Shown here piece after piece: positions 1-6,178 of a DNA stretch of 11,576 nt. The DNA lies in NCBI GenBank assembly GCA_023415515.1, contig JAEZKH010000485.1, positions 1-11,576 of the forward strand. Direction: 5' to 3'. The position numbers and the translations under genes were made by a program. The notes beneath the pieces are model-generated. The model was given only the letters and a program-made list of their open reading frames with translations. It made no database searches and was not told the DNA's origin. This DNA is from Actinomycetes bacterium (lineage in GTDB: Bacteria > Actinomycetota > Actinomycetes > Mycobacteriales > Mycobacteriaceae). Position 1 is the first letter of the stretch. Every line of letters begins with the position of its first letter.

Positions 1-655
1 CGGTGACCCGATCACCCTCGCGCAGAAGCGCGACGACCTGCGTCGAGGTGCGCACGACCGCCCCGTAGTGGGCAGCGGTACGCGCGACCATCATGGTGTG
101 GCGGGCGTCGTCGACCACGGTGTCGTAGTAGCGGATGCCACCGATGAGCGAACTCCGCTTGAGCCCCGGCGCCAGCCGCAGTGCGCTGGCTTTGAACAAA
201 TGCTTCTGCGCCGGAACGGATTTCGCCCCGCCAAGCTGGTCGTAGAGGAAGATCCCGGCCGCGACGTACGGCCGCTCCCACCACCTGCTGGTCAACGGGA
301 ACAGGAACGGCAGCGGCTTGACGAGGTGGGGCGCCAGCGTCGTCAGCGACAGTTCGCGTTCGTGCAGGGCCTCGCGCACCAGCCCGAATTCGAGCTGCTC
401 GAGGTAGCGCAGGCCGCCGTGGAACATCTTCGACGAGCGACTCGACGTGCCGGAGGCGAAGTCCCGGGCTTCGACGAGCGCGACCTTGAGCCCTCTGGTT
501 GCCGCGTCGAGCGCCGCACCCGCGCCGACCACCCCGCCACCGATCACGACGACGTCGAACTGCTCGCTTCCGAGGCGCTGCCACGCTTCTCGTCGTTGGT
601 CGGGGCCCAGCAGGGTCTGCCCGTTGCCCGTGGTCGCGGGTATCGGGTCGCTCAC
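1..655 (-). CDS. glpD2: FAD-dependent glycerol-3-phosphate dehydrogenase GlpD2, N-terminal part (cut by left edge)
   Basis: Oxidises sn-glycerol-3-phosphate to dihydroxyacetone phosphate at the membrane and passes electrons through FAD to the quinone pool. Reading from 655 leftward gives 218 residues with no stop. The dinucleotide-binding motif VVIGGGVVGAG lies at about residues 36-46. It is followed by the family block SGTSSRSSKMFHGGLRYLEQ (67-86) and the later block GGIRYYDTVVDDARHT (172-187), all typical of the GlpD family. The GTG start at 655 is set by a strong AGGAGG at 665-670 (minus strand), 9 nt away. The gene lies 58 bp downstream of lpdA on the same strand and is probably co-transcribed with it; a possible TAGCCT -10 at 703-708 could add an internal promoter. 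The match to mycobacterial GlpD2 (Rv3302c) is close from memory. The C-terminal two thirds are outside the window. Confidence 0.95.
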   Translation of the reverse strand, partial: MSDPIPATTGNGQTLLGPDQRREAWQRLGSEQFDVVVIGGGVVGAGAALDAATRGLKVALVEARDFASGTSSRSSKMFHGGLRYLEQLEFGLVREALHERELSLTTLAPHLVKPLPFLFPLTSRWWERPYVAAGIFLYDQLGGAKSVPAQKHLFKASALRLAPGLKRSSLIGGIRYYDTVVDDARHTMMVARTAAHYGAVVRTSTQVVALLREGDRVT

Positions 656-664
656 GCGAAGACC

Positions 665-670
665 CCTCCT
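665..670 (-). promoter_or_regulatory. Strong Shine-Dalgarno for glpD2
   Basis: The minus strand reads AGGAGG here within AGAGGAGGGG, 9 nt before the GTG at 655. It fixes that start and stands out because most other genes in this window look leaderless and lack a ribosome binding site. Confidence 0.75.
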
Positions 671-713
671 CTTGGTGTTACTCGTCAGTAGCTCTTGTCC
701 AGGCTACCTGCGG

Positions 714-2129
714 TCAGTCCAGATCGTCGTGTGCCATGAGCCGGCGCGCGGCCTCGACGATCGATCCGGACAGCGACGGGTAGACCGACAGTGTCTGGGC
801 GAGATCGGTGACGGTCAAATTGTTCTGCACCGCCAGCGCGATGGGCAGGATGAGTTCGGAGGCGATCGGGGCGACGACGACACCGCCGATGACCACGCCG
901 GTGGCCGGTCTGCAGAAGATCTTCACGAAGCCCCGGCGCAGCAGCGACATCTTCGCCCTGGCGTTCGTCGTCAACGGCAACATCAGCGTGCGGGCGGGCA
1001 CCGTGCCGTCGTCGATCTTGGTCTGCGGAACCCCGACGGCAGCGATCTCGGGCCGGGTGAACACCGCGGCGGCCACGGTGCGCAGCCGGATCGGGGTCAC
1101 GCCCTCGCCCAGGGCGTGGTACATCGCGATGCGGCCCTGCATGGCGGCCACCGACGCCAGCGGGAGTAGGCCGGTGCAGTCACCCGCGGCATAGATTCCT
1201 GCCGCCTTCGTGCGCGAAACCCGGTCCACCGGAATGTAATCACCTGATCCGAGTTCGATTCCTACGGCCTCCAACCCGAGACCTGAGGTGTTCGGCACCG
1301 AGCCGACGGTCATCAGCGCGTGGCTGCCCTCGACGGTGCGACCGTCCGTCATCGTGACCACGACGCCATCGGCATCGCGGGACACCGACTCGGCGCGGGC
1401 GTTCTTGACCAGCGAGACACCGCGTTCGTTGAACGCGTCCTCGAGCACCGCGGCGGCGTCGGAATCCTCGTGCGGCAGGATCTGGTCGCGGCTGGCCACC
1501 ACCGTCACCTTGACGCCGAGTTCGGTGTAGGCGTTGCAGAATTCCGCGCCGGTGACACCCGAACCGACGATGACCAGGTGTTCGGGCAGATCGGTCAGGT
1601 CGTAGAGCTGGCGCCAGTTCAGGATGCGCTCGCCGTCGGGTTCGGCGCCGCGAAGCACGCGGGGGCTCGCGCCGGTGGCGATCAGCACGACGTCGGCCTT
1701 GAGGACGCCGACCTTGCCGCTGGAGGTGGTGACCTTCACGCGATGGTGCGCCATACCGGGGGTGGCGTCGACCAGTTCGCCGCGGCCCGCGACGACGTTG
1801 ACGCCCGCGTTCAGCAGTTGGCTGCCGATATCGGCGGACTGCGACCTCGCCAGCGTCTTCACCCGGCTGTGGATCTGCTGCAGCGAGATCTTGGCATCCT
1901 CGATCGCGATGTCGAACCCCAGGCCGTCGGCGCGACGCAGCTCGGTCCGCACGCCGGTGGATGCGATGAACGTCTTCGAGGGCACGCAGTCCCACAACAC
2001 GCAAGCCCCGCCGATGCCTTCGCTGTCGACGACGGTGACCTCGGCGACGTCGCGACCGCGGGCGGCGGCGACCAGTGCCGCCTCATAGCCGGCGGGCCCG
2101 CCGCCGATGATCACGATGCGGGTTGCCAC
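714..2129 (-). CDS. lpdA: LpdA-type flavoprotein disulfide reductase family member (NAD(P)H:quinone reductase-like)
   Basis: A 471-residue member of the flavoprotein disulfide reductase family. It has an FAD-binding IIGGGPAGYEA (7-17), the active-site segment GGACVLWDCVPSK (40-52), an NAD(P)H Rossmann motif VIVGSGVTGAEF (187-198), the second FAD motif GIYAAGDCTG (311-320) and a dimerisation domain (about 350-471). The M. tuberculosis orthologue Rv3303c is known to reduce quinones rather than act as a true lipoamide dehydrogenase, and lacks part of the disulfide machinery. Here both cysteines, C43 and C48, are present. The His-Glu dyad expected near the C terminus is replaced by Y450 and G455 (segment SVYPSLSGS). 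GTG start at 2129, with TAGGTT exactly 6 nt upstream, implying a leaderless mRNA. Upstream of glpD2 on the same strand; divergent from the small gene at 2195. Confidence 0.93.
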   Translation of the reverse strand: MATRIVIIGGGPAGYEAALVAAARGRDVAEVTVVDSEGIGGACVLWDCVPSKTFIASTGVRTELRRADGLGFDIAIEDAKISLQQIHSRVKTLARSQSADIGSQLLNAGVNVVAGRGELVDATPGMAHHRVKVTTSSGKVGVLKADVVLIATGASPRVLRGAEPDGERILNWRQLYDLTDLPEHLVIVGSGVTGAEFCNAYTELGVKVTVVASRDQILPHEDSDAAAVLEDAFNERGVSLVKNARAESVSRDADGVVVTMTDGRTVEGSHALMTVGSVPNTSGLGLEAVGIELGSGDYIPVDRVSRTKAAGIYAAGDCTGLLPLASVAAMQGRIAMYHALGEGVTPIRLRTVAAAVFTRPEIAAVGVPQTKIDDGTVPARTLMLPLTTNARAKMSLLRRGFVKIFCRPATGVVIGGVVVAPIASELILPIALAVQNNLTVTDLAQTLSVYPSLSGSIVEAARRLMAHDDLD

Positions 2130-2135
2130 CGCCCT

Positions 2136-2141
2136 AACCTA
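2136..2141 (-). promoter_or_regulatory. Predicted -10 element of lpdA (leaderless)
   Basis: The minus strand reads TAGGTT, matching the mycobacterial -10 pattern TANNNT. It is followed by 6 nt and then the GTG at 2129, so transcription would start at the start codon. The only purine-rich stretch before the GTG (AGGG) overlaps this spacing, so a short weak SD cannot be fully excluded. Confidence 0.6.
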
Positions 2142-2182
2142 GCCAAGCGCGCCGTTGGCCGCCCAGCCACTGTGCGAAGCCT

Positions 2183-2188
2183 TAGAGT
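2183..2188 (+). promoter_or_regulatory. Predicted -10 element of the gamma-glutamylcyclotransferase-like gene (leaderless)
   Basis: TAGAGT fits TANNNT and sits exactly 6 nt before the GTG at 2195, which puts the transcription start on the start codon. No Shine-Dalgarno is present. It is divergent from the lpdA promoter; both lie in a 65-bp intergenic region. Confidence 0.6.
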
Positions 2189-2194
2189 TTCTCC

Positions 2195-2674
2195 GTGCCG
2201 ATTTACGCCGCATACGGGTCGAACATGCATCCGGAACAGATGCAGCAGCGGGCACCGCACTCGCCGATGGCGGGGACCGGCTGGCTGCACGGTTGGCGGC
2301 TCACCTTCGGCGGCGAGGACATCGGCTGGGAGGGCGCGCTGGCCACGCTCGTCGAGGATCCGCTGTCCAAGGTCTTCGTCGTGCTCTACGACATGACCGA
2401 CGCCGACGAGCAGAACCTCGACCGGTGGGAGGGTGCCGAGCTCGGGGTGCACAAGAAGATCCGCTGTCGCGTGGACCGGCTGTCGTCGGACACCACCACC
2501 GACCCCGTGCTGGCGTGGCTGTATGTCGTCGACGCATGGGAGGGCGGGCTGCCGTCGGCGCGCTACCTGGGGGTGATGGCAGATGCCGCCGAAATCGCAG
2601 GCGCGCCAGAGGAATACGTGCGCGATCTGCGCACCCGCCCGTCACGGAACATCGGCCCGGGCACGACGTCGTGA
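2195..2674 (+). CDS. Gamma-glutamylcyclotransferase-fold protein (Rv3304-like)
   Basis: 159 residues, the usual size for single-domain GGCT/AIG2-like proteins. The N-terminal strand and loop YAAYGSNM (4-11) is the glycine-rich substrate-binding loop of the fold. DEQNLDRWEG (71-80) supplies an acidic residue, E79, where the catalytic glutamate of gamma-glutamylcyclotransferases is expected. The C-terminal YLGVMADAAEIAGAPEEYV (124-142) is a conserved helix of the family. The family cleaves gamma-glutamyl amides to 5-oxoproline; the substrate here is not evident, and mycobacteria use mycothiol rather than glutathione. GTG start chosen from the leaderless promoter. In M. tuberculosis the orthologue is followed directly by convergent amiA1; here a repeat-bounded cassette begins at the base after the stop codon. 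Confidence 0.85.
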   Translation: MPIYAAYGSNMHPEQMQQRAPHSPMAGTGWLHGWRLTFGGEDIGWEGALATLVEDPLSKVFVVLYDMTDADEQNLDRWEGAELGVHKKIRCRVDRLSSDTTTDPVLAWLYVVDAWEGGLPSARYLGVMADAAEIAGAPEEYVRDLRTRPSRNIGPGTTS

Positions 2675-2744
2675 CTCGCCCCGCGAGCGACCGTGTCTGC
2701 ACACGACACGCCGCGAAAGTGTGGCATTTTGCGGTCGCTCACGC
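2675..2744 (+). repeat. Left copy of an inverted palindromic repeat bounding the nuclease cassette
   Basis: The core 2681-2744 starts with CCGCGAGCGACCG (2681-2693) and ends with CGGTCGCTCACG (from 2732). The terminal arms GAGCGACCG (2685-2693) and CGGTCGCTC (2732-2740) are perfect inverted repeats. Inside, CGTGTC (2692-2697) can pair with GACACG (2705-2710) around a 7-nt loop. An outer mini-palindrome CTCGC-N3-GCGAG occupies 2675-2687. The first 25 bases match the reverse complement of 3759-3783 at 24 positions. The stop codon of the nuclease gene (2739-2741, minus strand) lies inside the inner arm. The repeat begins right after the stop of the upstream plus-strand gene, so its hairpins could also act as a terminator. 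Confidence 0.85.
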
Positions 2745-3626
2745 CGCCTGAGCGCGCCGCAACTCCACGTCGATGCGCGCCACGAACTCCTGTGGCCGGT
2801 ATCTGACGTCCTCGAAGACGATCGCCAGCGCCACCCAGCCGATGTCGCGCAGCGCGGCCTGCCGACGACGATCGCGCTTCATCGACTCAGGCCCGCTGTG
2901 CCAGTCCAACCCGTCGTACTCGACCGCAACTCGGACGTCGGGCCAGGCGAAGTCCAACCGCCGCAGCTCGCCGTTGCCGTCGATGACCTCGTACTGAAGT
3001 TCAGGGATCGGCAGGCCGCCGTCGATCATTGCGAGCCTCGCCTCACTTTCCATCGGCGACTCCGCGCGACCGTCGGCGATCGGAATCAGGTTCCGTACCG
3101 CAACGATGCCGCGTCGTCCAGCCTGTTCGATCGCCGCCCGCCAGATGTCAGCCCGGCTGCACGTGCCGCTGCGAATGGCGGCGTCGAGTGTCGCCATGGC
3201 GCGCCGGCGCCGCAAACTGCGCGCGACTTCGACGGCTGTCCATGCAGGCGATGTGACACGTCGACCGTTGACCATGACAAGCGGCGCGCCGTCGCGGCGG
3301 TGGACAACGAGGCCGTCGGCGGATCTCAGCCGGCACCCCGGCGGGTTGAGCACATGGAGGTCGGCGGGCTCTTCGGTATCGAAACCGTGCATTGCCGCCG
3401 CAGTACCGAGGCATGTGGCCACCTTCGTGCCGCACGTCAGGTCGAGTCCGCGCAGTCGCAGAACATCATCCGGCTCCCCGCGGCAGTACACGCCTTGCCA
3501 AATCCGTTCCAATGAACCGGTTTTCAGCTCAGCCTCGAACGTGCGTCGGCTGACCAGCCGCAGGATCTGACCGCTGGTCGCGACGCCGTCTTGATCGTCG
3601 AGTAGTCGTTCGAGTTCTTGGCGCAT
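2739..3626 (-). CDS. AbiEi-type winged helix + DUF559 (Vsr-like) endonuclease-domain protein
   Basis: 295 residues from the ATG at 3626. Residues 1-50 resemble the AbiEi antitoxin-type N-terminal winged helix: DGVATSGQIL, then SRRTFEAELKTGSLERIWQG leading into VYC. Residues about 190-290 form a DUF559/Vsr-like PD-(D/E)XK domain: SPMESEARLAM (190-200), LDFAWPDVRVAVEYDG (224-239) with acidic D225 and E236, H243, then a basic helix (MKRDRRRQAALRDIGW, 249-264). Such proteins are common and multicopy in mycobacteria, and their function is not established. Vsr-like nucleases nick or cut DNA; the N-terminal part may bind DNA. An upstream extension to 3899 was rejected because it runs through the repeat and into amiA1. 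The TGA stop lies inside the left repeat. The promoter region 3627-3712 contains GACGAT 6 nt before the ATG, only a weak -10 candidate, and no clear SD. Confidence 0.85.
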   Translation of the reverse strand: MRQELERLLDDQDGVATSGQILRLVSRRTFEAELKTGSLERIWQGVYCRGEPDDVLRLRGLDLTCGTKVATCLGTAAAMHGFDTEEPADLHVLNPPGCRLRSADGLVVHRRDGAPLVMVNGRRVTSPAWTAVEVARSLRRRRAMATLDAAIRSGTCSRADIWRAAIEQAGRRGIVAVRNLIPIADGRAESPMESEARLAMIDGGLPIPELQYEVIDGNGELRRLDFAWPDVRVAVEYDGLDWHSGPESMKRDRRRQAALRDIGWVALAIVFEDVRYRPQEFVARIDVELRRAQAA

Positions 3627-3678
3627 CGAACGATCGTCGTTGCGTGGGCGCCGCGGCGACAGGCCCCTCGTCGCGCCC

Positions 3679-3687
3679 TGTGGATAA
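3679..3687 (-). other. Perfect match to the E. coli DnaA-box consensus upstream of the nuclease gene
   Basis: The minus strand reads TTATCCACA (TGTGGATAA on plus), lying between the nuclease gene start and the right repeat. A single box is not an origin and could be chance or part of an unrelated promoter motif. It is recorded because it sits within the cassette's only upstream non-coding segment. Confidence 0.3.
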
Positions 3688-3712
3688 ACCGGGGTCTGCG
3701 CGCTGTCGATGG

Positions 3713-3783
3713 CCGCGAGCGACCGCAGATGTACGGCATCACGCGGCGTGTTGGCGTCCAGACACGGTCGCTCGCGGTGCGAG
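3713..3783 (-). repeat. Right copy of the inverted palindromic repeat
   Basis: The core 3713-3777 (65 bp) has perfect 13-bp terminal arms: CCGCGAGCGACCG at 3713-3725 and CGGTCGCTCGCGG at 3765-3777. The reverse complement aligns with 2675-2744, sharing CGAGCGACCGTGTCTG, a central ACACGCCGCG block and the GCGGTCGCTC end; the remaining inner bases differ. An outer mini-palindrome CTCGC-N3-GCGAG lies at 3771-3783. It ends 6 nt before the amiA1 stop codon and may serve as its terminator hairpin. Confidence 0.85.
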
Positions 3784-3789
3784 GGACAC

Positions 3790-4959
3790 CTAGAAGGCCG
3801 CCGCCTGTTCGACGATGTTGACCAGCGTGCGGACGCCAACGGCAAGCGCGCGCTCGTCGATGTCGAACGTCGGCTGGTGCAGGTCCAGCTGCGGGCCACG
3901 GCCGGACCAGACCCCCAGCCGCGCCATCGCGCCGGGCACCTCCTCGAGGTACCACGAGAAGTCCTCGCCGCCGCCGGACTGGCGGGTGTCGGCCAGCACG
4001 TCGGGACCGATGGCCTCGATCGCGTGGGTGAGGATCCGCGTCGAGATCTCCTCGTTCACCACCGGCGGCACACCACGCTTGTAGTGCAGGGTGTGTTCGA
4101 TGCCCAGCGGGGCGAGCAACCCGGTGATGGCCTCCTCGACAATGGCTTCCAGCGTCAGCCAGGTGTCCCGGTTGGCGGTTCGGACCGTGCCTGCGAGCAG
4201 TCCCGTCTGCGGAATGGCGTTGGCGGCCACGCCCGCGTTGACCGCACCCCACACCATCACGGTGCTGGTCCGCGGGTCGATGCGACGCGACAACACCCCC
4301 GGCAGCCCAGTGATCAGCGTGCCAAGGCCGTAGACCAGGTCACCGGTCAGGTGCGGCCGCGAGGTGTGCCCGCCCTGGCTGTGCAGTGTCACCTCGATGT
4401 GGTCGGCGGCCGACGTGATCGGCCCCTGGCGGACGGCGACGCGCCCGACGGCGAGCCGCGGATCGCAGTGCAACGCGAAGATGCGCGACACCCCGTTGAT
4501 CGCGCCCGCCGCGATGGCGTCGATCGCGCCGCCCGGCATCAGCTCCTCGGCGGCCTGGAACACCAGCCGGACACCGACGGGCAGCTCTGGCACCGAATTC
4601 ATCGCAAGCGCCGCCCCGAGCAGCACGGCGGTGTGCGCGTCGTGTCCGCACGCGTGCGCGACGTTGGGCACTCCGGACGCGTACGGCATCCCCGTGCGGT
4701 CGGCCATCGGCAACGCGTCCATGTCGGCGCGCAGCGCGATCCGCGGACCGTGCTCAGGCCCGAAGTCGCAGATCAGCCCCGTGCCGCCGGGCAGCACCTT
4801 CGGGTTCAGCCCGGCATCGGCCAGATGTGACGCGACGAACTGGGTGGTGGCGAACTCCTGCCGACCGAGTTCCGGGTGAGCGTGGATGTGCCTGCGCCAG
4901 GCGACCACGTCGTCGAAGTGGGCGGCCAACCAGTCGTCGGCGGCCTTCGCCAGTGTCAC
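3790..4959 (-). CDS. amiA1: M20-family amidohydrolase AmiA1
   Basis: 389 residues of the M20D metallopeptidase/amidohydrolase family (IAA-amino acid hydrolase, hippuricase and N-acyl-amino acid deacylase types). These cleave amide bonds of N-acylated amino acids with a dinuclear metal centre. Visible motifs: HPELG (28-32), RADMDALP (77-84), HACGHDAHT (102-110) with metal ligands C104 and H106, QAAEE (135-139) with the catalytic/ligand glutamates, H164 in ALHCDP, the dimerisation-domain GGHTSRPH (196-203), GGGEDF (329-334), and H361 in HQPTFDID. The metal set appears complete, so an active enzyme is expected, presumably cytoplasmic since no signal peptide is seen. The GTG start at 4959 overlaps the amiB1 stop by 4 nt (GTGA), so translation is coupled. 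The natural substrate is unknown. Confidence 0.92.
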   Translation of the reverse strand: MTLAKAADDWLAAHFDDVVAWRRHIHAHPELGRQEFATTQFVASHLADAGLNPKVLPGGTGLICDFGPEHGPRIALRADMDALPMADRTGMPYASGVPNVAHACGHDAHTAVLLGAALAMNSVPELPVGVRLVFQAAEELMPGGAIDAIAAGAINGVSRIFALHCDPRLAVGRVAVRQGPITSAADHIEVTLHSQGGHTSRPHLTGDLVYGLGTLITGLPGVLSRRIDPRTSTVMVWGAVNAGVAANAIPQTGLLAGTVRTANRDTWLTLEAIVEEAITGLLAPLGIEHTLHYKRGVPPVVNEEISTRILTHAIEAIGPDVLADTRQSGGGEDFSWYLEEVPGAMARLGVWSGRGPQLDLHQPTFDIDERALAVGVRTLVNIVEQAAAF

Positions 4960-6140
4960 GGCGCCACCCGCTTGTCGTGGAGTTCGAGCACCCGGTCGCG
5001 TTCTGTGGGGGTTTGCGCGAGCGCGACGACCGTGCGCGCAAGCATGATCGCGCCCTCGACGACGGCCTTGTCGCCGCTGGGGCCTGCCGCCGCCGCGGCG
5101 AAGCCGGGTTGGTGGACCGACGCACCGTCGGCGTCGATCCCGACGACCGGGTGGATGCCGGGCATCACCTGCGTGATGTTGCCCATATCGGTGCTGCCGA
5201 GCGGCACCGCAGCCTCGATCTCCGCACCGACCGGCTGCCGGCCCAGGCGGATCATCTCGGCGCGGAACACATCGGCGAGCCAGACGTCCGGCGCGAGTTC
5301 GTCGTACGGCGGCTCGGTCTCCCTGAGGTCGTATTCGCAGCCGGTGGCGACGGCACCGGCCAGGAAGCAGTCGGCCAGCCGGTCCTCGAGGTGCCGCAGT
5401 GACGCGGCGTCGTTGGCGCGCATGATGTACTGCAGCACGGCGCGGGCCGGGATCACGTTGGCAGCCTGACCGCCCTCGGTGACGATGCCGTGCGCCATCT
5501 GCCCAGGCACGAACTGCTGACGCAGGAGCCCGATCGCGGTCTGCGCCAGCGTGATCGCGTCCGCGGCGTTGACGCCGAGGTACGGCGCGACGGCCGCGTG
5601 CGCCTCCTTACCGCGATAGGTGACCTCGACCTGTGACAGCGCCAGCGACCGGGCCCGCGCGATGTCGATCGGGCCGGGATGGATCATCACCGTCGCGGCG
5701 ACGTCGTCGAATGTTCCGGCGTTGAGCAGCAACACTTTTCCGCCGCCTGCCTCTTCTGCGGGGGTGCCGAGCAGCACGACCTTGAGGCCGAGGTCGTCGG
5801 CGACGTCGGCGAGTGCGAGCGCCGCGCCGACGGCCGACGCCGCGATGATGTTGTGGCCGCAGGCATGTCCGAGCCCCGGCAGCGCGTCGTATTCGGCGCA
5901 GATTCCGATCACCAGGGGGCCGCTGCCGAACTCGGCGCGGAAGGCGGTGTCCAACCCGGCAGGCGAGGCGGTTATCTCGAAGCCGCGCTCGGCGGCCAGC
6001 GCCTGCGTCTTGGCGCAGCTCCTGTGCTCGTCGAAGGCCAGTTCCGGCTCGGAGTGGATCGCGTGCGACAGCTCAACCAGGTCACCGCGCCGCCGGTTGG
6101 TTGCGTCCTCGACGCCGGCGGCTGCGGTTGCGGTGGGCAT
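4956..6140 (-). CDS. amiB1: M20-family amidohydrolase AmiB1
   Basis: 394 residues, first gene of the amiB1–amiA1 pair. M20 motifs: H29 and EPELAFDE (31-38), CAEYDALPGLGHACGHN (81-97) with the paired-metal C94/H96 region, GTPAEEAGGGK (125-135) with catalytic glutamates, H154 in MIHPGP, the lid/dimer domain KEAHAAVAPYLGVNAADA (178-195), PLGSTDMGNI (313-322), and H343 in SVHQPGF. It resembles the AbgB/PM20D2 branch more than AmiA1 does, so the two proteins could form a hetero-oligomer like AbgA/AbgB or act on different N-acyl dipeptide-like substrates; this is inference. ATG at 6140 with GATACT exactly 6 nt upstream, suggesting a leaderless transcript. Divergent from punA, 38 bp apart. Confidence 0.92.
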   Translation of the reverse strand: MPTATAAAGVEDATNRRRGDLVELSHAIHSEPELAFDEHRSCAKTQALAAERGFEITASPAGLDTAFRAEFGSGPLVIGICAEYDALPGLGHACGHNIIAASAVGAALALADVADDLGLKVVLLGTPAEEAGGGKVLLLNAGTFDDVAATVMIHPGPIDIARARSLALSQVEVTYRGKEAHAAVAPYLGVNAADAITLAQTAIGLLRQQFVPGQMAHGIVTEGGQAANVIPARAVLQYIMRANDAASLRHLEDRLADCFLAGAVATGCEYDLRETEPPYDELAPDVWLADVFRAEMIRLGRQPVGAEIEAAVPLGSTDMGNITQVMPGIHPVVGIDADGASVHQPGFAAAAAGPSGDKAVVEGAIMLARTVVALAQTPTERDRVLELHDKRVAP

Positions 6141-6146
6141 CTCTGC

Positions 6147-6152
6147 AGTATC
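6147..6152 (-). promoter_or_regulatory. Candidate -10 element of amiB1
   Basis: The minus strand reads GATACT, with the conserved A at -11 and T at -7 but G instead of T at -12. It is followed by 6 nt and the ATG at 6140. No SD is evident. Confidence 0.45.
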
Positions 6153-6163
6153 TCACTGACGGC

Positions 6164-6169
6164 TAAGCT
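6164..6169 (+). promoter_or_regulatory. Candidate -10 element of punA
   Basis: TAAGCT fits TANNNT and ends 9 nt before the GTG at 6179. With usual spacing this gives a leader of about 2-3 nt or none. It lies only 11 bp from the amiB1 -10 on the other strand. Confidence 0.45.
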
Positions 6170-6178
6170 GCTTGAACT

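Larger units (their letters stand above)
2675..3783. mobile_element. Putative repeat-bounded DUF559 nuclease cassette (about 1.1 kb)
   Basis: A single minus-strand gene (2739-3626) flanked by two inverted copies of the same palindromic repeat of about 65 bp. The outer 25 bases agree at 24 positions. The cassette fills the whole space between the stop codon ending at 2674 and the amiA1 stop starting at 3790. In M. tuberculosis these two flanking genes are direct convergent neighbours (known gene order), so this looks like an insertion. No transposase of a classical IS family is present and no clear target-site duplication was recognised. The only candidate for a mobilising or repeat-acting enzyme is the encoded Vsr-like nuclease. 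That it moves is inference; the repeats and their symmetry are seen directly. Confidence 0.55.

Noticed and set aside
2675..3783. Classical insertion sequence or CRISPR reading of the repeats
   Set aside because: There are only two copies in inverted orientation, no transposase, no spacers of regular size, and no clear target-site duplication.
3627..3899. N-terminal extension of the DUF559 protein to a start at 3899
   Set aside because: It runs through the right repeat and into the amiA1 coding region, is low in family similarity, and the AbiEi-type domain begins exactly at the ATG at 3626.
447..5469. Many long plus-strand readings opposite glpD2, lpdA, amiA1 and amiB1 (for example 1320-2396 and 3709-4830)
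   Set aside because: They are arginine/glycine/alanine-rich, lack recognisable motifs and lie opposite genes with clear family motifs; this is the usual effect of high GC.
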